A stretch of 64,000 nucleotides of DNA from Homoserinimonas sedimenticola (GTDB taxonomy: Bacteria; Actinomycetota; Actinomycetes; Actinomycetales; Microbacteriaceae), in the NCBI RefSeq assembly GCF_026094475.1, contig NZ_JAPELL010000001.1, positions 1,326,326 through 1,390,325 of the forward strand, written 5' to 3'. Below the pieces are notes generated by a model that searched no databases, was not told where the DNA came from, and worked only from the letters and a program-made list of their open reading frames with translations. The translations under genes were made by a program, and so were the position numbers. Below are positions 52,522-64,000 of the stretch, in pieces (the first letter of the stretch is position 1; the number at the start of each line of letters is the position of its first letter).

Positions 52522-54570
52522 ATGAACCCGAATACCCCTTGGCCCGATCTCAGCGGCATCGCCTACGGCGGCGACTACAACCCTGAGCAGTGGCCGCGCG
52601 CGGTGTGGCGCGAAGATGTCGCGCTCATGCGCGAGGCAGGCGTAAACCTCGTCAGCGTGGGTATCTTCTCGTGGGCGCTCATCGAGACGAGCGAGGGAAT
52701 CTTCGACTTCTCGTGGCTCGACGACGTGCTCGACCTCCTGCACGAGAGCGGCATTGCGGTCGACCTCGGCACCCCCACTGCCTCGCCACCGGCCTGGTTC
52801 TTCGCCGCGCATCCGGAAGCCCGTGTCATCACCCGAGACGGCACTGTCATGGGTTTCGGCTCGCGGGGCATGGCATCGCACTCCTCGACGGCTTACCGCG
52901 ACGCGATCGTGCGCGTCGCCTCCGCCCTCGCGGAACGGTACGCGTCGCATCCTGCCGTTGTGCTCTGGCACGTGCACAACGAGTACGGGGTGCCCGTCGG
53001 AGAGGACTATTCACCGCAGTCTGTCGCGGCATTCCGCGTGTGGCTCGAAAAGCGCTACGGCGACCTCGAGGGTCTCAACCGGGCCTGGGGCACCGCGTTC
53101 TGGGGCCAGCACTACACCGACTGGGCTCACGTCGGCGCACCCGCCGCCGCGCCATCAGTGGTCAATCCGGCCCAGCGCCTGGATTTCGCTCGCTTCACGG
53201 ATCATCAGCTGCGCGAGTGCTTCATCGCGGAACGTGACGCCATTCGCCTGCACGCGACGCAACCCGTCACCACCAACTTCATGGCCAACCAGAGTTGGGG
53301 CACCGATCTCTGGGCATGGGCGCCAGAGCTCGACATCGTCTCGGATGACCACTACCTCTGGGCAGCCGACGAGAACGGGGAGGTGGGCCTCGCAATGGCC
53401 GCCGATCTCACTCGTTCTGTCGGGAAGGGCGCCCCGTGGATCCTCATGGAGCATTCGACCTCCGCCGTGAACTGGCAGCCGCGCAACATAGCCAAGCGCC
53501 CCGGAGAGATGGCGAGAAACTCCTTCAGCCATCTGGCTCGCGGGGCTGACGCGATCCTCTTCTTCCAGTGGCGCGCCTCGCGAGCAGGAGCGGAGAAGTT
53601 CCATTCCGCCATGCTTCCCCACGGCGGCACCCGCTCCCGGGTCTGGAAGGAGGTCGTCGACCTCGGAGCGAAGCTGGGGATGCTTGAGGAACTGCGCGGT
53701 TCACGCGTTACTGCCGATGTCGCGATCCTCTGGGACTTCGAGTCCTTCTGGGCGCAAGACCTCGAATGGCGGCCCTCCGTCGACGTGCAGCATCAGGAAC
53801 GCATCCGCACCTACTACGAGCGGTTGTGGCGCGATGGAATCACAATCGACTTCGCCCTGCCCGGCCATGATCTCAGCGATTACAAGCTCGTCGTGGCGCC
53901 AGCGCAGTACCTCCTCAGCGAGGCGGATGCTGCGAACCTCACGCGCTACGTCGCCGGTGGCGGCACCCTGCTCGTGTCGTTCTTCTCGGGAATCGTCGAC
54001 GAGAACGACAGAGTGCACGACGGGGGATACGCCGCCCCACTGCAGGAGGCACTGGGACTTCGGGTCTCGGAGTTCCTTCCCCTGAGGGAGGGCGTGCGTA
54101 GCGAGCTCGACTGGCACGGCGACGGCGGGACCGCGGGTCGTCTCTCCGCAGACGTCTGGCAGGAAGACATCGAGGTCACGCGGGCCGACACCGTGGCCAG
54201 CTACCTCGACGGCCCCGCTCGCGGCGGAGCCGCCATTACGCGCAACGCGCACGGCGCGGGCTTCGCCTGGTACGTGAGCACGAGGCTCGATGTGGCCGAG
54301 CTGCGAACCGTGATGTCTCGGGTCTACACCGACGCGGGCATCCCCACATCCGCGCTGCCTGAAGAGATGGAGGTCGTGACACGGCACGGCTCTGAGCACG
54401 ACTATGTCGTAGCCATCAACCACGGAGTGGCTCCAGCGTGGCTCAGCATCACGGGCACCGAGCTGCTGAGCGACGCCGAGGTCGACGGCACTCTCGAGCT
54501 CGCGGGCGGCAGCGTCGCCGTCATTCGCACTGCGCCTAGCCGTGAAGGAGGTGGCGCCCCCCGATCGTGA
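52522..54570 (+). CDS. GH42 beta-galactosidase
   Basis: The 682-residue enzyme starts its (beta/alpha)8 domain at GIAYGGDYNPEQW. The acid/base is E154 in LWHVHNEYG and the nucleophile E310 in WILMEHSTSAVNW, both at the family's places. The trimer-forming and C-terminal beta domains follow. There is no signal peptide, so it acts in the cytoplasm on imported galacto-oligosaccharides. ATG 52522 is chosen because GGAG lies upstream; ATG 52504 would directly abut the operator. Confidence 0.93.
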   Translation: MNPNTPWPDLSGIAYGGDYNPEQWPRAVWREDVALMREAGVNLVSVGIFSWALIETSEGIFDFSWLDDVLDLLHESGIAVDLGTPTASPPAWFFAAHPEARVITRDGTVMGFGSRGMASHSSTAYRDAIVRVASALAERYASHPAVVLWHVHNEYGVPVGEDYSPQSVAAFRVWLEKRYGDLEGLNRAWGTAFWGQHYTDWAHVGAPAAAPSVVNPAQRLDFARFTDHQLRECFIAERDAIRLHATQPVTTNFMANQSWGTDLWAWAPELDIVSDDHYLWAADENGEVGLAMAADLTRSVGKGAPWILMEHSTSAVNWQPRNIAKRPGEMARNSFSHLARGADAILFFQWRASRAGAEKFHSAMLPHGGTRSRVWKEVVDLGAKLGMLEELRGSRVTADVAILWDFESFWAQDLEWRPSVDVQHQERIRTYYERLWRDGITIDFALPGHDLSDYKLVVAPAQYLLSEADAANLTRYVAGGGTLLVSFFSGIVDENDRVHDGGYAAPLQEALGLRVSEFLPLREGVRSELDWHGDGGTAGRLSADVWQEDIEVTRADTVASYLDGPARGGAAITRNAHGAGFAWYVSTRLDVAELRTVMSRVYTDAGIPTSALPEEMEVVTRHGSEHDYVVAINHGVAPAWLSITGTELLSDAEVDGTLELAGGSVAVIRTAPSREGGGAPRS

Positions 54571-54681
54571 CGTGCGAGCAGCACACGACATCAGCGCCCG
54601 GCCATCCTCCGGCGCACACCCCGGTCGCAACGACGCGACTCATCCGAGTCGGGCCGCGTCGACCTCATTGGAAGGAAGAAC

Positions 54682-55899
54682 ATGCGAAAGCACTTGAGAA
54701 TCGGCGCCCTTGCCGCGGCCTCTGCCGTCATCCTCGCGGGCTGCTCCACGGACGACAGTAGCGAGAACACGAACGGCAACGGCGCCGAGATCGTCATCTG
54801 GACCGACGCGGAACGCGAACCTGCTCTCGCCGCCGCTGCGGCCGACTTCGAAGAAGAGACCGGCGCAACGGTCACACTCGTGCAGAAGAACTTCGAAGAC
54901 CTCCGCAACGACTTCATCGCTCAGGTACCCACCGGGGAAGGGCCCGACATCACTGTCGGAGCGCACGACTGGCTTGGCGCCCTCGTCACCGCGGGAGTCG
55001 TCAACACCATCGATCTCGGCGACGCCGCCCAAGAGTTCGAGCAGGTCGCACTCGATGCCATGACCTACGACGGTCAGCTCTATGCCCTGCCGTACTCGCT
55101 CGAGACGATCGCGCTCATTCAGAACGTCGACCTTGTCGGGGACGAGGCCCCGAGCAGCTGGGACGACATGATCCAGCGCGGTCTCGCCGCCGGCACCGAG
55201 CGCCCGTTCGTCATCAACACGGGCGGGGAGACGGGCGACGGCTACACGATGTACGGCTTCCAGACCTCGTTCGGCGCCCCCGTCTTCGTGCAGGACGACA
55301 GCGGCTCATACACGACTGAGGTCGGGATGGGCGGTCCGGAGGGTGAGGCCTTTGCACAGTGGCTCCACGCCAACGGCGCGGCCGGCACCGGCTACCTCTC
55401 CACGACGGTCGACTACGACATCAACAACGAGCTCTTCAACTCTGGAAAAGCCCCCTACACCGTGCAGGGACCGTGGGCAATCAGTGCATTTCCCGATGTC
55501 AACGTCGCGGTGAACCCCATTCCCTCTGCCGGCGGTGAGGTCGCAAAACCGTTCGTGGGTGTCCAGGGCTTCTACCTCAGCTCTCAGAGCGACAACTCCC
55601 TTCTCGCGACCGACTTCCTCGTCAACCACCTCGCGACCGAGGATGCGCAGCGTGCGCTGTATGAGGCAGACCCCCGCATCCCGGCGTTCAGCACCCTGGC
55701 CGAGGAGGTGGCATCCGACCCGATCATCGCCGGATTCCTCGCCTCCTCACAGGACGGCGTGCCGATGCCGAGCATCCCCGAAATGGGTCTCGTCTGGGAT
55801 CTCTGGAACGCGGCGGAGGCGCAGATCATCAATGGCGCCGAGCCGGTGTCGACCTGGAACCAGATGATCACCGACCTCCAGGCGTCGATCGCCGGTTGA
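54682..55899 (+). CDS. sugar ABC transporter substrate-binding lipoprotein (MalE-like)
   Basis: The 405-residue protein has a lipoprotein signal (ASAVILAGCSTDD, Cys anchor) and a cluster-B binding fold: IVIWTDAEREPALAAAAADFEEETGATVTLV, then DITVGAHDWLGALVTAG, MTYDGQLYALPYSLETIALIQNVDLV and NSGKAPYTVQGPWAIS. These match maltodextrin/galacto-oligosaccharide binding proteins. A hairpin-forming segment (CGACTC / GAGTCG, 54636-54651) lies upstream; GGAAGGA precedes ATG 54682. No dedicated ATPase gene is present. Confidence 0.92.
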   Translation: MRKHLRIGALAAASAVILAGCSTDDSSENTNGNGAEIVIWTDAEREPALAAAAADFEEETGATVTLVQKNFEDLRNDFIAQVPTGEGPDITVGAHDWLGALVTAGVVNTIDLGDAAQEFEQVALDAMTYDGQLYALPYSLETIALIQNVDLVGDEAPSSWDDMIQRGLAAGTERPFVINTGGETGDGYTMYGFQTSFGAPVFVQDDSGSYTTEVGMGGPEGEAFAQWLHANGAAGTGYLSTTVDYDINNELFNSGKAPYTVQGPWAISAFPDVNVAVNPIPSAGGEVAKPFVGVQGFYLSSQSDNSLLATDFLVNHLATEDAQRALYEADPRIPAFSTLAEEVASDPIIAGFLASSQDGVPMPSIPEMGLVWDLWNAAEAQIINGAEPVSTWNQMITDLQASIAG

Positions 55900-55908
55900 T
55901 ACCCGGAC

Positions 55909-55937
55909 CCGGGGTGGGGCTCGCCGCCCCACCCCGG
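55909..55937 (+). other. strong intercistronic hairpin
   Basis: A perfect 12-bp GC-rich stem (55909-55920 with 55926-55937) with loop TCGCC lies 9 bp after the binding-protein gene. With no U-run it is unlikely to stop transcription. Such stems stabilise the upstream mRNA and help keep binding protein in excess over permease. Confidence 0.75.
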
Positions 55938-55961
55938 CACCGGCGTGAAGAGAGGAATCAC

Positions 55962-57566
55962 ATGGCGACCGACGACGACCGCCTGCCCGACAGCGGGCGT
56001 CACGAATCGCACGCGCGCGGCTGGCGAGGCTTCGGCTGGGGCTTCATGGTCAAGCTCGTGATCATGGCCGTCGTGAATGCCCTGGGGCTCACGGTGATCC
56101 TCACGGCGTACCGCACGGAGTCCTGGGTGATCCTCGGAGCATCCATCGCTCTCCTCCTCGTCGCAGACATCGTCTACTTCACGAAGCGGGCGCTACCCCT
56201 CAAATATCTGTTGCCAGGGCTCACGTTCCTCTTCGTGTTCCAGATCTTCACTCTCGGCTACACGGGCTACGTGGCCTTCACCAACTACGGCACCGGCCAT
56301 GCCGGCTCGATGGAGCAGGCGGTCGAAGCGGCGCTCATTCAGGACGAGCGTCGACTACCCGACTCGCCCTCGTACCCGCTGGCCGTCGTGGAGCAGGCCG
56401 GCGAGATCGGCTTCGCCATCAACGCCGACGACACGGTGCTCGTCGGCACGGAGCTCAGCCCCTTCGAACCGGTTCGGGGGGCCGAGGTCGACGGCTCCGG
56501 CACCCCCGTCGAGGTTCCCGGCTGGGAGGTCGTGCCCCGAGCATCCGTGCTCTCCGACCAGGAGTTGCAGGCCACGGTCGTGGGCCTCCGCGTGCCTTTC
56601 GACCTCGACGAGGGCGGCGGTTCGGTGCGCACGAGGGAAGGGACGACCGGCGTCGTCTACACCTCCAGCCTCGAATGGTCACCCGAGGAGCGCACCATCA
56701 CCGACACCGAGACCGGCGTCGTCTACGAGGCGAGCGACCGCGGCAATTTCGTCGCGAGCGACGGCAGCCGACTGGCGACAGGATGGTACGTCGGGGTCGG
56801 CTTCGAAAACTTCGTGCGGGCCTTCACCGACGCCACGCTGGCCGCGCCACTGCTCGAGGTCGCCCTCTGGACCTTCGCGTTCGCCGTACTCACGGTGGCC
56901 TCGAGTTTTGGGCTCGGGCTCCTGTTCGCCATGATCTACAACGATCCGCGAGTGCGCGGACGACGGCTTCTGCGCACCCTCTTCATCCTGCCCTATGCGT
57001 TCCCCGCCTTCATGTCTGCCCTGCTGTGGCGCGGGATGCTGAACTCAGAGTTCGGCGTCGTCAACGACCTTTTCTTCTTCGGCGCCGACATCAACTGGCT
57101 CGGCGACCCCTGGCTCGCCCGGCTCGCTGTGCTCTGGGTCAACCTCTGGTTGAGCTACCCCTACTGGTTCCTCGTCTGCACGGGCGCACTCCAGGCACTC
57201 TCGGGCGAGACGCTCGAAGCCGCGACAGTCGACGGTGCGGGACGCTGGCGCCGATTCCGGTCGATCGTGCTCCCCCTGCTCCTTGTCTCCACTGCGCCGC
57301 TGGCGATCGCATCATTCGCCTTCAACTTCAACAACTTCACCATCATCTACATGCTCACCGGGGGAGGGCCCGCCTTCCTCGGTAGCTCGTCGGGACTCGG
57401 CTCGACCGACATCCTCATCTCGGCCATCTACAACATCTCTGGGGTAGCCGGCGGCGTCGCCGACTACGGACTGGCAAGCGCACTGTCGATCATTGTCTTC
57501 GTCGTGATCGGAATCATCTCTGCACTGGCCTTCCGGCAGACCCGCAAGCTGGAGGAGGTCCAGTGA
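55962..57566 (+). CDS. sugar ABC transporter permease (MalF-like)
   Basis: The 534-residue protein is MalF-like, not the short 300-residue CUT1 type. It has several N-terminal helices, then YTGYVAFTNYG and a ~170-residue extracytoplasmic domain (~residues 100-270). The core permease domain starts at GFENFVRAFTD, with the EAA loop EAATVDGAGRWRRFRSIVLPLL. ATG 55962 has GAGAGGAA upstream. It ends TGATG, overlapping the next permease. Confidence 0.92.
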   Translation: MATDDDRLPDSGRHESHARGWRGFGWGFMVKLVIMAVVNALGLTVILTAYRTESWVILGASIALLLVADIVYFTKRALPLKYLLPGLTFLFVFQIFTLGYTGYVAFTNYGTGHAGSMEQAVEAALIQDERRLPDSPSYPLAVVEQAGEIGFAINADDTVLVGTELSPFEPVRGAEVDGSGTPVEVPGWEVVPRASVLSDQELQATVVGLRVPFDLDEGGGSVRTREGTTGVVYTSSLEWSPEERTITDTETGVVYEASDRGNFVASDGSRLATGWYVGVGFENFVRAFTDATLAAPLLEVALWTFAFAVLTVASSFGLGLLFAMIYNDPRVRGRRLLRTLFILPYAFPAFMSALLWRGMLNSEFGVVNDLFFFGADINWLGDPWLARLAVLWVNLWLSYPYWFLVCTGALQALSGETLEAATVDGAGRWRRFRSIVLPLLLVSTAPLAIASFAFNFNNFTIIYMLTGGGPAFLGSSSGLGSTDILISAIYNISGVAGGVADYGLASALSIIVFVVIGIISALAFRQTRKLEEVQ

Positions 57567-58459
57567 TGAACCCGCCATCCGCCATGACGCCGACGAAGAA
57601 TCGCTCCGCCGCACGGCGTTCGCGGTGGATTGCCGAGGTGGGATGGAAGTACCCCGTGGCGGTGATCATCATCGTCTACGCGGTGTTCCCTCTGCTCTAC
57701 GTGCTCTCGGCGGCGGTTGACCCGCGCGGCAGCCTTGCCGGCAGCAGCGACCTCTTCTCGGCCTTCGCCGTCGAGAATTTCGCCGCCCTCAGCGACACCC
57801 GGTTCTGGACCTGGGTGGCCAACACCCTCGTCATCGGCGGGGCGACCGCGCTCGGTGCCGTCATGATGGGTGCCGCCGCCGCATATGCGTTTTCTCGATA
57901 CCGCTTCCGCGGCCGACGAGTGGGCCTCACGGCGCTGCTCATCATTCAGATGTTCCCGCAGACGGTTGCATTCGTCGCCATCTTCCTCATGTTGCTCGCG
58001 ATCGGCGAGGTGGTGCCGGCTCTCGGCATCAACTCGAAGATCGCGCTCATCTGTGTGTATCTCGGCGGCGCGCTCGGTGCCAACACCTTCCTCATGTACG
58101 GCTTCTTCAACTCGATTCCGGTCGAGATCGACGAGTCGGCGAAGATCGACGGCGCGAGTCACGCTCAGATCTTCTGGCGGCTCATCCTGCCGCTTGTCAC
58201 ACCCGTGCTCGCCGTTGTGGCACTGCTCGCCTTCGTCTCTGCCTTCGGCGACTTCATCCTGGCGAGGATCGTGCTCACGAGCGAGGAGAACTGGACGCTC
58301 GCTGTGGGCATGTACCAGTGGGTGTCGAACCAGCTGACCTCGCGGTGGGGCCTGTTCGCAGCCGGGACGGTGGTCGCGTCGATACCGGTGCTCGTGCTCT
58401 TCCTCATGCTTCAGCGCTACATCGTGGGCGGCCTCACCCAGGGGTCGGTCAAGGGATAA
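57566..58459 (+). CDS. sugar ABC transporter permease (MalG-like)
   Basis: The 297-residue permease has six helices and the EAA loop ESAKIDGASHAQIFWRLILPLVTPVLAVVALLAFV. It starts with a long basic cytoplasmic segment before WKYPVAVIIIVYAVFPLLYVLSAA. ATG 57566 overlaps the malF stop (TGATG); GTG 57563 is an alternative. With MalF-like and MalE-like it forms a CUT1 importer that probably uses a shared MsiK-type ATPase encoded elsewhere. Confidence 0.92.
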   Translation: MNPPSAMTPTKNRSAARRSRWIAEVGWKYPVAVIIIVYAVFPLLYVLSAAVDPRGSLAGSSDLFSAFAVENFAALSDTRFWTWVANTLVIGGATALGAVMMGAAAAYAFSRYRFRGRRVGLTALLIIQMFPQTVAFVAIFLMLLAIGEVVPALGINSKIALICVYLGGALGANTFLMYGFFNSIPVEIDESAKIDGASHAQIFWRLILPLVTPVLAVVALLAFVSAFGDFILARIVLTSEENWTLAVGMYQWVSNQLTSRWGLFAAGTVVASIPVLVLFLMLQRYIVGGLTQGSVKG

Positions 58460-60871
<2,412 letters not shown>

Positions 60872-60874
60872 GCA

Positions 60875-60911
60875 CTGGTGGGCGCCCCGCTTACGCGCGG
60901 GCGCCCACCAG
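60875..60911. terminator. bidirectional terminator-type hairpin
   Basis: A perfect 13-bp stem CTGGTGGGCGCCC / GGGCGCCCACCAG (60875-60887, 60899-60911) lies between the converging GH53 and hpt genes. It lacks U-runs but its place and stability fit transcription separation at the island edge. Confidence 0.7.
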
Positions 60912-60913
60912 CA

Positions 60914-61465
60914 TCAGCTGTAGACGTGCGGCGCAAGCACGCCGATGTCGCGCAGGTTGCGGTACTTCTCGGCGTAGTCGAGGCCGTAGCCGACGACGAA
61001 CTCATTGGGGATCTCGAAACCCACGTAGCGAACATCCACCTCGACCTTCGCGGCATCGGGCTTGCGAAGCAGGGTGCAGATCTCGACGGATGCCGCACCC
61101 CGGCTCTCGAGGTTGGCCCGCAGCCACGAGAGGGTCAGCCCCGAGTCGATGATGTCCTCGACGATGAGCACCTTGCGACCCGTCAGGTCGGAGTCGAGGT
61201 CCTTGAGGATGCGCACGACGCCCGAGGACTTGGTGCCCGAGCCATAGGACGACACCGCCATCCAATCCATCTCGAGGGGTAGCTTGAGTTCGCGAGCGAG
61301 GTCGGCCATCACCATGACGGCACCCTTGAGCACTCCCACGAGCAGCAGCTTCTCGTCGGCGTAGTCCGCCTCGATCCGGCGCGAGAGTTCGGCGATCTTC
61401 TCGTGGATCTGCTCCTGCGTGATGAGCACCGTGCTGAGGTCGTCCGCGATCTCGCTCGATTCCAT
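60914..61465 (-). CDS. hpt: hypoxanthine phosphoribosyltransferase
   Basis: The 183-residue enzyme has [43 protein letters not shown], the PRPP motif [14 protein letters not shown] and the C-terminal [22 protein letters not shown]. It salvages hypoxanthine and guanine. It starts 2 bp after tilS, its usual partner. ftsH, normally next, is displaced. Confidence 0.96.
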   Translation of the reverse strand: MESSEIADDLSTVLITQEQIHEKIAELSRRIEADYADEKLLLVGVLKGAVMVMADLARELKLPLEMDWMAVSSYGSGTKSSGVVRILKDLDSDLTGRKVLIVEDIIDSGLTLSWLRANLESRGAASVEICTLLRKPDAAKVEVDVRYVGFEIPNEFVVGYGLDYAEKYRNLRDIGVLAPHVYS

Positions 61466-61467
61466 GC

Positions 61468-62559
61468 CTACTCCTCGTCGCCCTCGTGCCCGGCCGCGCT
61501 GAAGTGAATGCGACCTCCCGTGCGTTCCACCCTAACGCCGGGAAGGTGGAGAGCATCCTGTCCGTGCCAGTCGTCGACGAGCCGGGCGATCTCGAGCGTG
61601 TGCGCGCGGGAGAGCGAGCGGCCGAACTCGGCCGCGACGGCGAGACGGATGAGCCGGTGCCGCAGGGCGGGCGGGTTGGCCGCGAGCGCCGCGACGGGCA
61701 GCGAGAGCCCCGCCTCGGCAGGCTCGGCGAGTTCCTCGATCTGCTCGAGTGCGAAGGTGTCGAGCGCGTCGGCGTCCTCACGCAGCTGCTCGGCCGTGCG
61801 CGCGAGGGCTTCTGCGACGCCGGGGCCGAGCTCCCGCTCGAGCACGGGGAGCACGTCGTGCCGCACGCGCACGCGGGAATACGCGGCATCCGTGTTGTGG
61901 GGGTCGTCCCAGGGTTCGAGCCCGGCGTCGGCACAAGCCTGCACTGTTGTTGTTCGCCGCAGCCCCAGCAGGGGCCTCACTAGGGCAATCGCGTCATGAG
62001 GGACGCCGAATTCACCTTCGTGCCCCCCGGGAGCGTGAATTTGCCGCCCCTCAGCTGTGGCGGGCGGCAGCTCGGCGCGCGGCGCCATGCCCGCGAGACT
62101 GCGGGGGCCGCTACCCCGGGCGAGGCCGAGCAGCACGGTCTCCGCCTGGTCGTCGAGGGTGTGGCCGAGAAGCACTGCGGATGCCGCGAGCTCAGCCGCG
62201 ACCGCCGCGAGGCCCGCATACCGTGCCGCACGGGCTGCCGCCTCGGGCCCGCCGCCGGAGGCCACCTCCACCCGACGCACCACCACGGGGTCGAGTCCGA
62301 GCTCGCTGGCCTGCCGCGCGGCCTGCGCCGCGACATCCGCGGAGCCCTCCTGCAGCCCGTGGTCGATCACGATGGCACCGGCGCGTAGGCCGGCCCGCGG
62401 CGCCTCGAACGCGGTCGCCGCCGCGAGGGCGAGCGAGTCGGGGCCGCCGCTCAGGGCGACGAGCACGAGCCGCCCCTCGCCGACGACTGCGAGGGATGCG
62501 CGCACGCCCCGCCGCACGTCCGCGATGGCAGGAGTCAGTCGGGGGCGGCGAGGGTGCAT
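61468..62559 (-). CDS. tilS: tRNA(Ile)-lysidine synthase
   Basis: The 363-residue enzyme has the PP-loop [20 protein letters not shown], then [40 protein letters not shown] and [47 protein letters not shown]. The C-terminal accessory domain is short. It puts lysidine on the tRNA-Ile CAU anticodon. ATG 62559 diverges from ppa. Confidence 0.95.
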   Translation of the reverse strand: MHPRRPRLTPAIADVRRGVRASLAVVGEGRLVLVALSGGPDSLALAAATAFEAPRAGLRAGAIVIDHGLQEGSADVAAQAARQASELGLDPVVVRRVEVASGGGPEAAARAARYAGLAAVAAELAASAVLLGHTLDDQAETVLLGLARGSGPRSLAGMAPRAELPPATAEGRQIHAPGGHEGEFGVPHDAIALVRPLLGLRRTTTVQACADAGLEPWDDPHNTDAAYSRVRVRHDVLPVLERELGPGVAEALARTAEQLREDADALDTFALEQIEELAEPAEAGLSLPVAALAANPPALRHRLIRLAVAAEFGRSLSRAHTLEIARLVDDWHGQDALHLPGVRVERTGGRIHFSAAGHEGDEE

Positions 62560-62606
62560 CCAGTAACGTTATTCCAGCATTCGCCGAACCGAGGAGCAGG
62601 AGCCCC

Positions 62607-63101
62607 ATGCCCGACTACGACGTCATCATCGAGGTGCCCAAGGGCAGCCGCAACAAGTACGAGATCGACCACGAGACCGGTCGCATCGTGCTCGACCGCG
62701 TGCTCTACACCCCCATGGCCTACCCCACCGACTACGGCTTCTTCGAGAACACCCTCGCCGACGACGGTGACCCCGTCGACGTGCTCGTGCTCGGCGAGTA
62801 CCCGCTCTTCCCCGGCATCCAGATGCGCGTGCGCCCCGTCGGCGTCTTCAAGATGACGGATGACGGCGGCAGCGACGCCAAGGTCATCGCTGTCGCCGCG
62901 AAGGACCCGCGCTGGGAGCACATCCAGGATGTGAACGACATCCCCGAGTACAAGCGCAAGGAGATCGAGCACTTCTTCGAGCACTACAAGGACCTCGAGC
63001 CCGGCAAGTGGGTCAAGACCGAGGGCTGGGGCGATGTCGCCGAGGCCGAGGAGATCGTGCAGGGCGGATACGCGAACTACGTTCCGCCCGCCGGGCACTA
63101 G
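62607..63101 (+). CDS. ppa: inorganic pyrophosphatase (soluble, family I)
   Basis: The 164-residue enzyme reads [59 protein letters not shown], including the signature D-x-D-P-x-D (DDGDPVD). It hydrolyses PPi. ATG 62607 has GGAGCAGGAG upstream. A strong hairpin follows its stop. Confidence 0.97.
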   Translation: MPDYDVIIEVPKGSRNKYEIDHETGRIVLDRVLYTPMAYPTDYGFFENTLADDGDPVDVLVLGEYPLFPGIQMRVRPVGVFKMTDDGGSDAKVIAVAAKDPRWEHIQDVNDIPEYKRKEIEHFFEHYKDLEPGKWVKTEGWGDVAEAEEIVQGGYANYVPPAGH

Positions 63102-63111
63102 TCGCAACGTG

Positions 63112-63144
63112 AAGGGGCGGGTCGCAACTGCGGCCCGCCCCTTT
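63112..63144. terminator. terminator hairpin between ppa and the M23 peptidase
   Basis: A 10-bp stem AAGGGGCGGG / CCCGCCCCTT (63112-63121, 63134-63143), with an inner CGCA/TGCG stem, is followed by TT. It separates two converging genes and can act in both directions. Confidence 0.75.
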
Positions 63145-63156
63145 ACGTCTCGTCGT

Positions 63157-64000
63157 CTAGATGCCGACGCCGCGCGCCCGCAGGAACGGCACGGGGTCGG
63201 TCGTCACGCCGTTCACCCGCACTTCGAAGTGCAGGTGGCAGCCGGTCGAGGTCCCGGTCGTGCCGACGTAGGCGATGACCTGGCCCGCGTTGACCCACTG
63301 CCCGTAGGCGACAGCGATGCCGCCGGGACGGATGTGCGCGTAGGCCGTCTGGGCGCCGCCGCCGTGGTTGATCTTGACGTAGTTGCCGTAGCCGCCACTC
63401 ATGCCCGCGAAGACAACGGTGCCGGAGGTGGCCGCGTAGATGGGGGCACCGCAGCCGGGGGCGAGGTCGACGCCGCCGTGAAGCGAGCTGGCTCCGCTCG
63501 TGGGCGGGATGCGCCATCCGTAGCTGCTGGAGATGTAGCCGCCCGAGGGACGCACCCAACCGGATGCCGTGGGGGTGCCGCCCTGGTTGTTCTTGGCTGC
63601 CTCCTCGGCGGCCTTGCGGCGGGCCTCCTCCTCGGCGGCCCTGCGGCGCGCCTCCTCCGCAAGGCGGATCTGCTCGCCGATCGCGTAGTCCGCCTCGGTC
63701 GCGGCGCGGTTCTCGCGCAGCACGCTCAGCTGGGCCTCGAGCCGTTCGCGGTTGCCTGCCTGCTCCTCGAGGGCGGCGTTCGCGGCATCCGCTGCTTGCT
63801 GCGCCTCGATCATCGCGACCTCGGCCTCGGCGGCAAGCACGGCGAGGGCCTCCTCGGCGACCTTAGCCTGGTCGCTGAGTGCCTGCGCCGCGTTCTCGTC
63901 ACGCTTCGCCTTCGCGAAGAGCCCGTTGGACTGTTCGCCGATCTTGTCGGCGCGCCCGAGCTGACCCAGAAGGTCGTCGGAGTCGGTGAAGAGCAGGGTG
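63157..64000 (-). CDS. M23 family murein endopeptidase, C-terminal part (5' end outside window)
   Basis: The frame is open to the window end, so the start is missing. About 110 residues of Ala/Glu/Arg-rich coiled coil (LLGQLGRADKIGEQSNG... to ARRRAAEEEARRKAAEEAAKNNQG) precede a ~120-residue LytM/M23 domain. That domain has the zinc ligands of SLHGGVDLA (His, Asp) and CHLHFEV (His-x-His), plus GWRIPPTSGASSLHGG. This is the layout of EnvC/RipA-helper-type peptidoglycan hydrolases with autoinhibiting coiled coil. It ends next to ppa. Confidence 0.92.
   Translation of the reverse strand, partial: TLLFTDSDDLLGQLGRADKIGEQSNGLFAKAKRDENAAQALSDQAKVAEEALAVLAAEAEVAMIEAQQAADAANAALEEQAGNRERLEAQLSVLRENRAATEADYAIGEQIRLAEEARRRAAEEEARRKAAEEAAKNNQGGTPTASGWVRPSGGYISSSYGWRIPPTSGASSLHGGVDLAPGCGAPIYAATSGTVVFAGMSGGYGNYVKINHGGGAQTAYAHIRPGGIAVAYGQWVNAGQVIAYVGTTGTSTGCHLHFEVRVNGVTTDPVPFLRARGVGI

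Noticed and set aside
55909-55937. Rho-independent terminator inside the galactan operon
   Set aside because: The stem lacks a U-run and lies between binding-protein and permease genes that must be co-expressed; an mRNA-stability role is more likely.

Overview
The window is high-GC actinobacterial chromosome, most likely from the family Microbacteriaceae. Support for this: the ordered tilS-hpt / ftsH-folE-folP-folB-folK-DUF3180-(bacterial PH)x2-DUF2520-panC-lysS block, clpC, LAxTG-type surface anchoring, GTG starts, and an over-abundant GGATGC/GCATCC hexamer. The genus cannot be fixed by eye. No insertion sequence, prophage, CRISPR array or rRNA is visible. One tRNA, tRNA-Ser(CGA), is present. 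REGION 1 (1-10184): six minus-strand genes joined by 4-bp stop/start overlaps encode class II (degradative) HMG-CoA reductase, HMG-CoA lyase, a family III CoA-transferase, a double hot-dog hydratase, a PaiB-like FMN protein and a YtcJ-like amidohydrolase. A GAF/PucR-type regulator lies upstream. The set looks like a catabolic hub that brings several C6 branched acids to HMG-CoA and splits it into acetyl-CoA and acetoacetate. REGION 2 (10185-14347): a repeat-rich gap, then a phosphonate-type ABC transporter operon with a tyrosine phosphatase and a TetR regulator. phnD is broken by a 4-bp duplication and phnE appears to lack an internal membrane segment, so the uptake system looks decayed. REGION 3 (14511-16489): a surface protein and a class II glutamine-amidotransferase-like protein whose catalytic Cys2 is Ser. 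REGION 4 (16560-25778): UAAP1, UAAP2, biotin-dependent urea/guanidine carboxylase, allophanate hydrolase and TetR, divergent from an SSS symporter. Two matching palindromes sit at the two promoters. This is probably guanidine or urea nitrogen scavenging. REGION 5 (25791-34137): DUF1206 membrane protein flanked by a 25-bp direct repeat, Fic protein, tRNA-Ser, YaeQ, SGNH hydrolase, RadA, RibD-like reductase, LLM oxidoreductase, a membrane protein and an ArgA-type acetyltransferase, with palindromic and tandem repeats between genes. REGION 6 (34211-41055): ClpC, a DUF2975-like/XRE regulatory pair behind a 42-bp palindrome, a Pro/Thr-rich membrane protein, pirin, a lipoprotein and two very small membrane proteins. 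REGION 7 (41067-51295): a housekeeping operon for lysyl-tRNA synthesis, pantothenate, folate and FtsH. REGION 8 (51352-60871): a galactan-use island (LacI, GH42, CUT1 ABC importer, wall-anchored GH53) placed between ftsH and hpt, which normally lie close together. REGION 9 (60914-64000): hpt, tilS, ppa and a truncated M23 peptidase.
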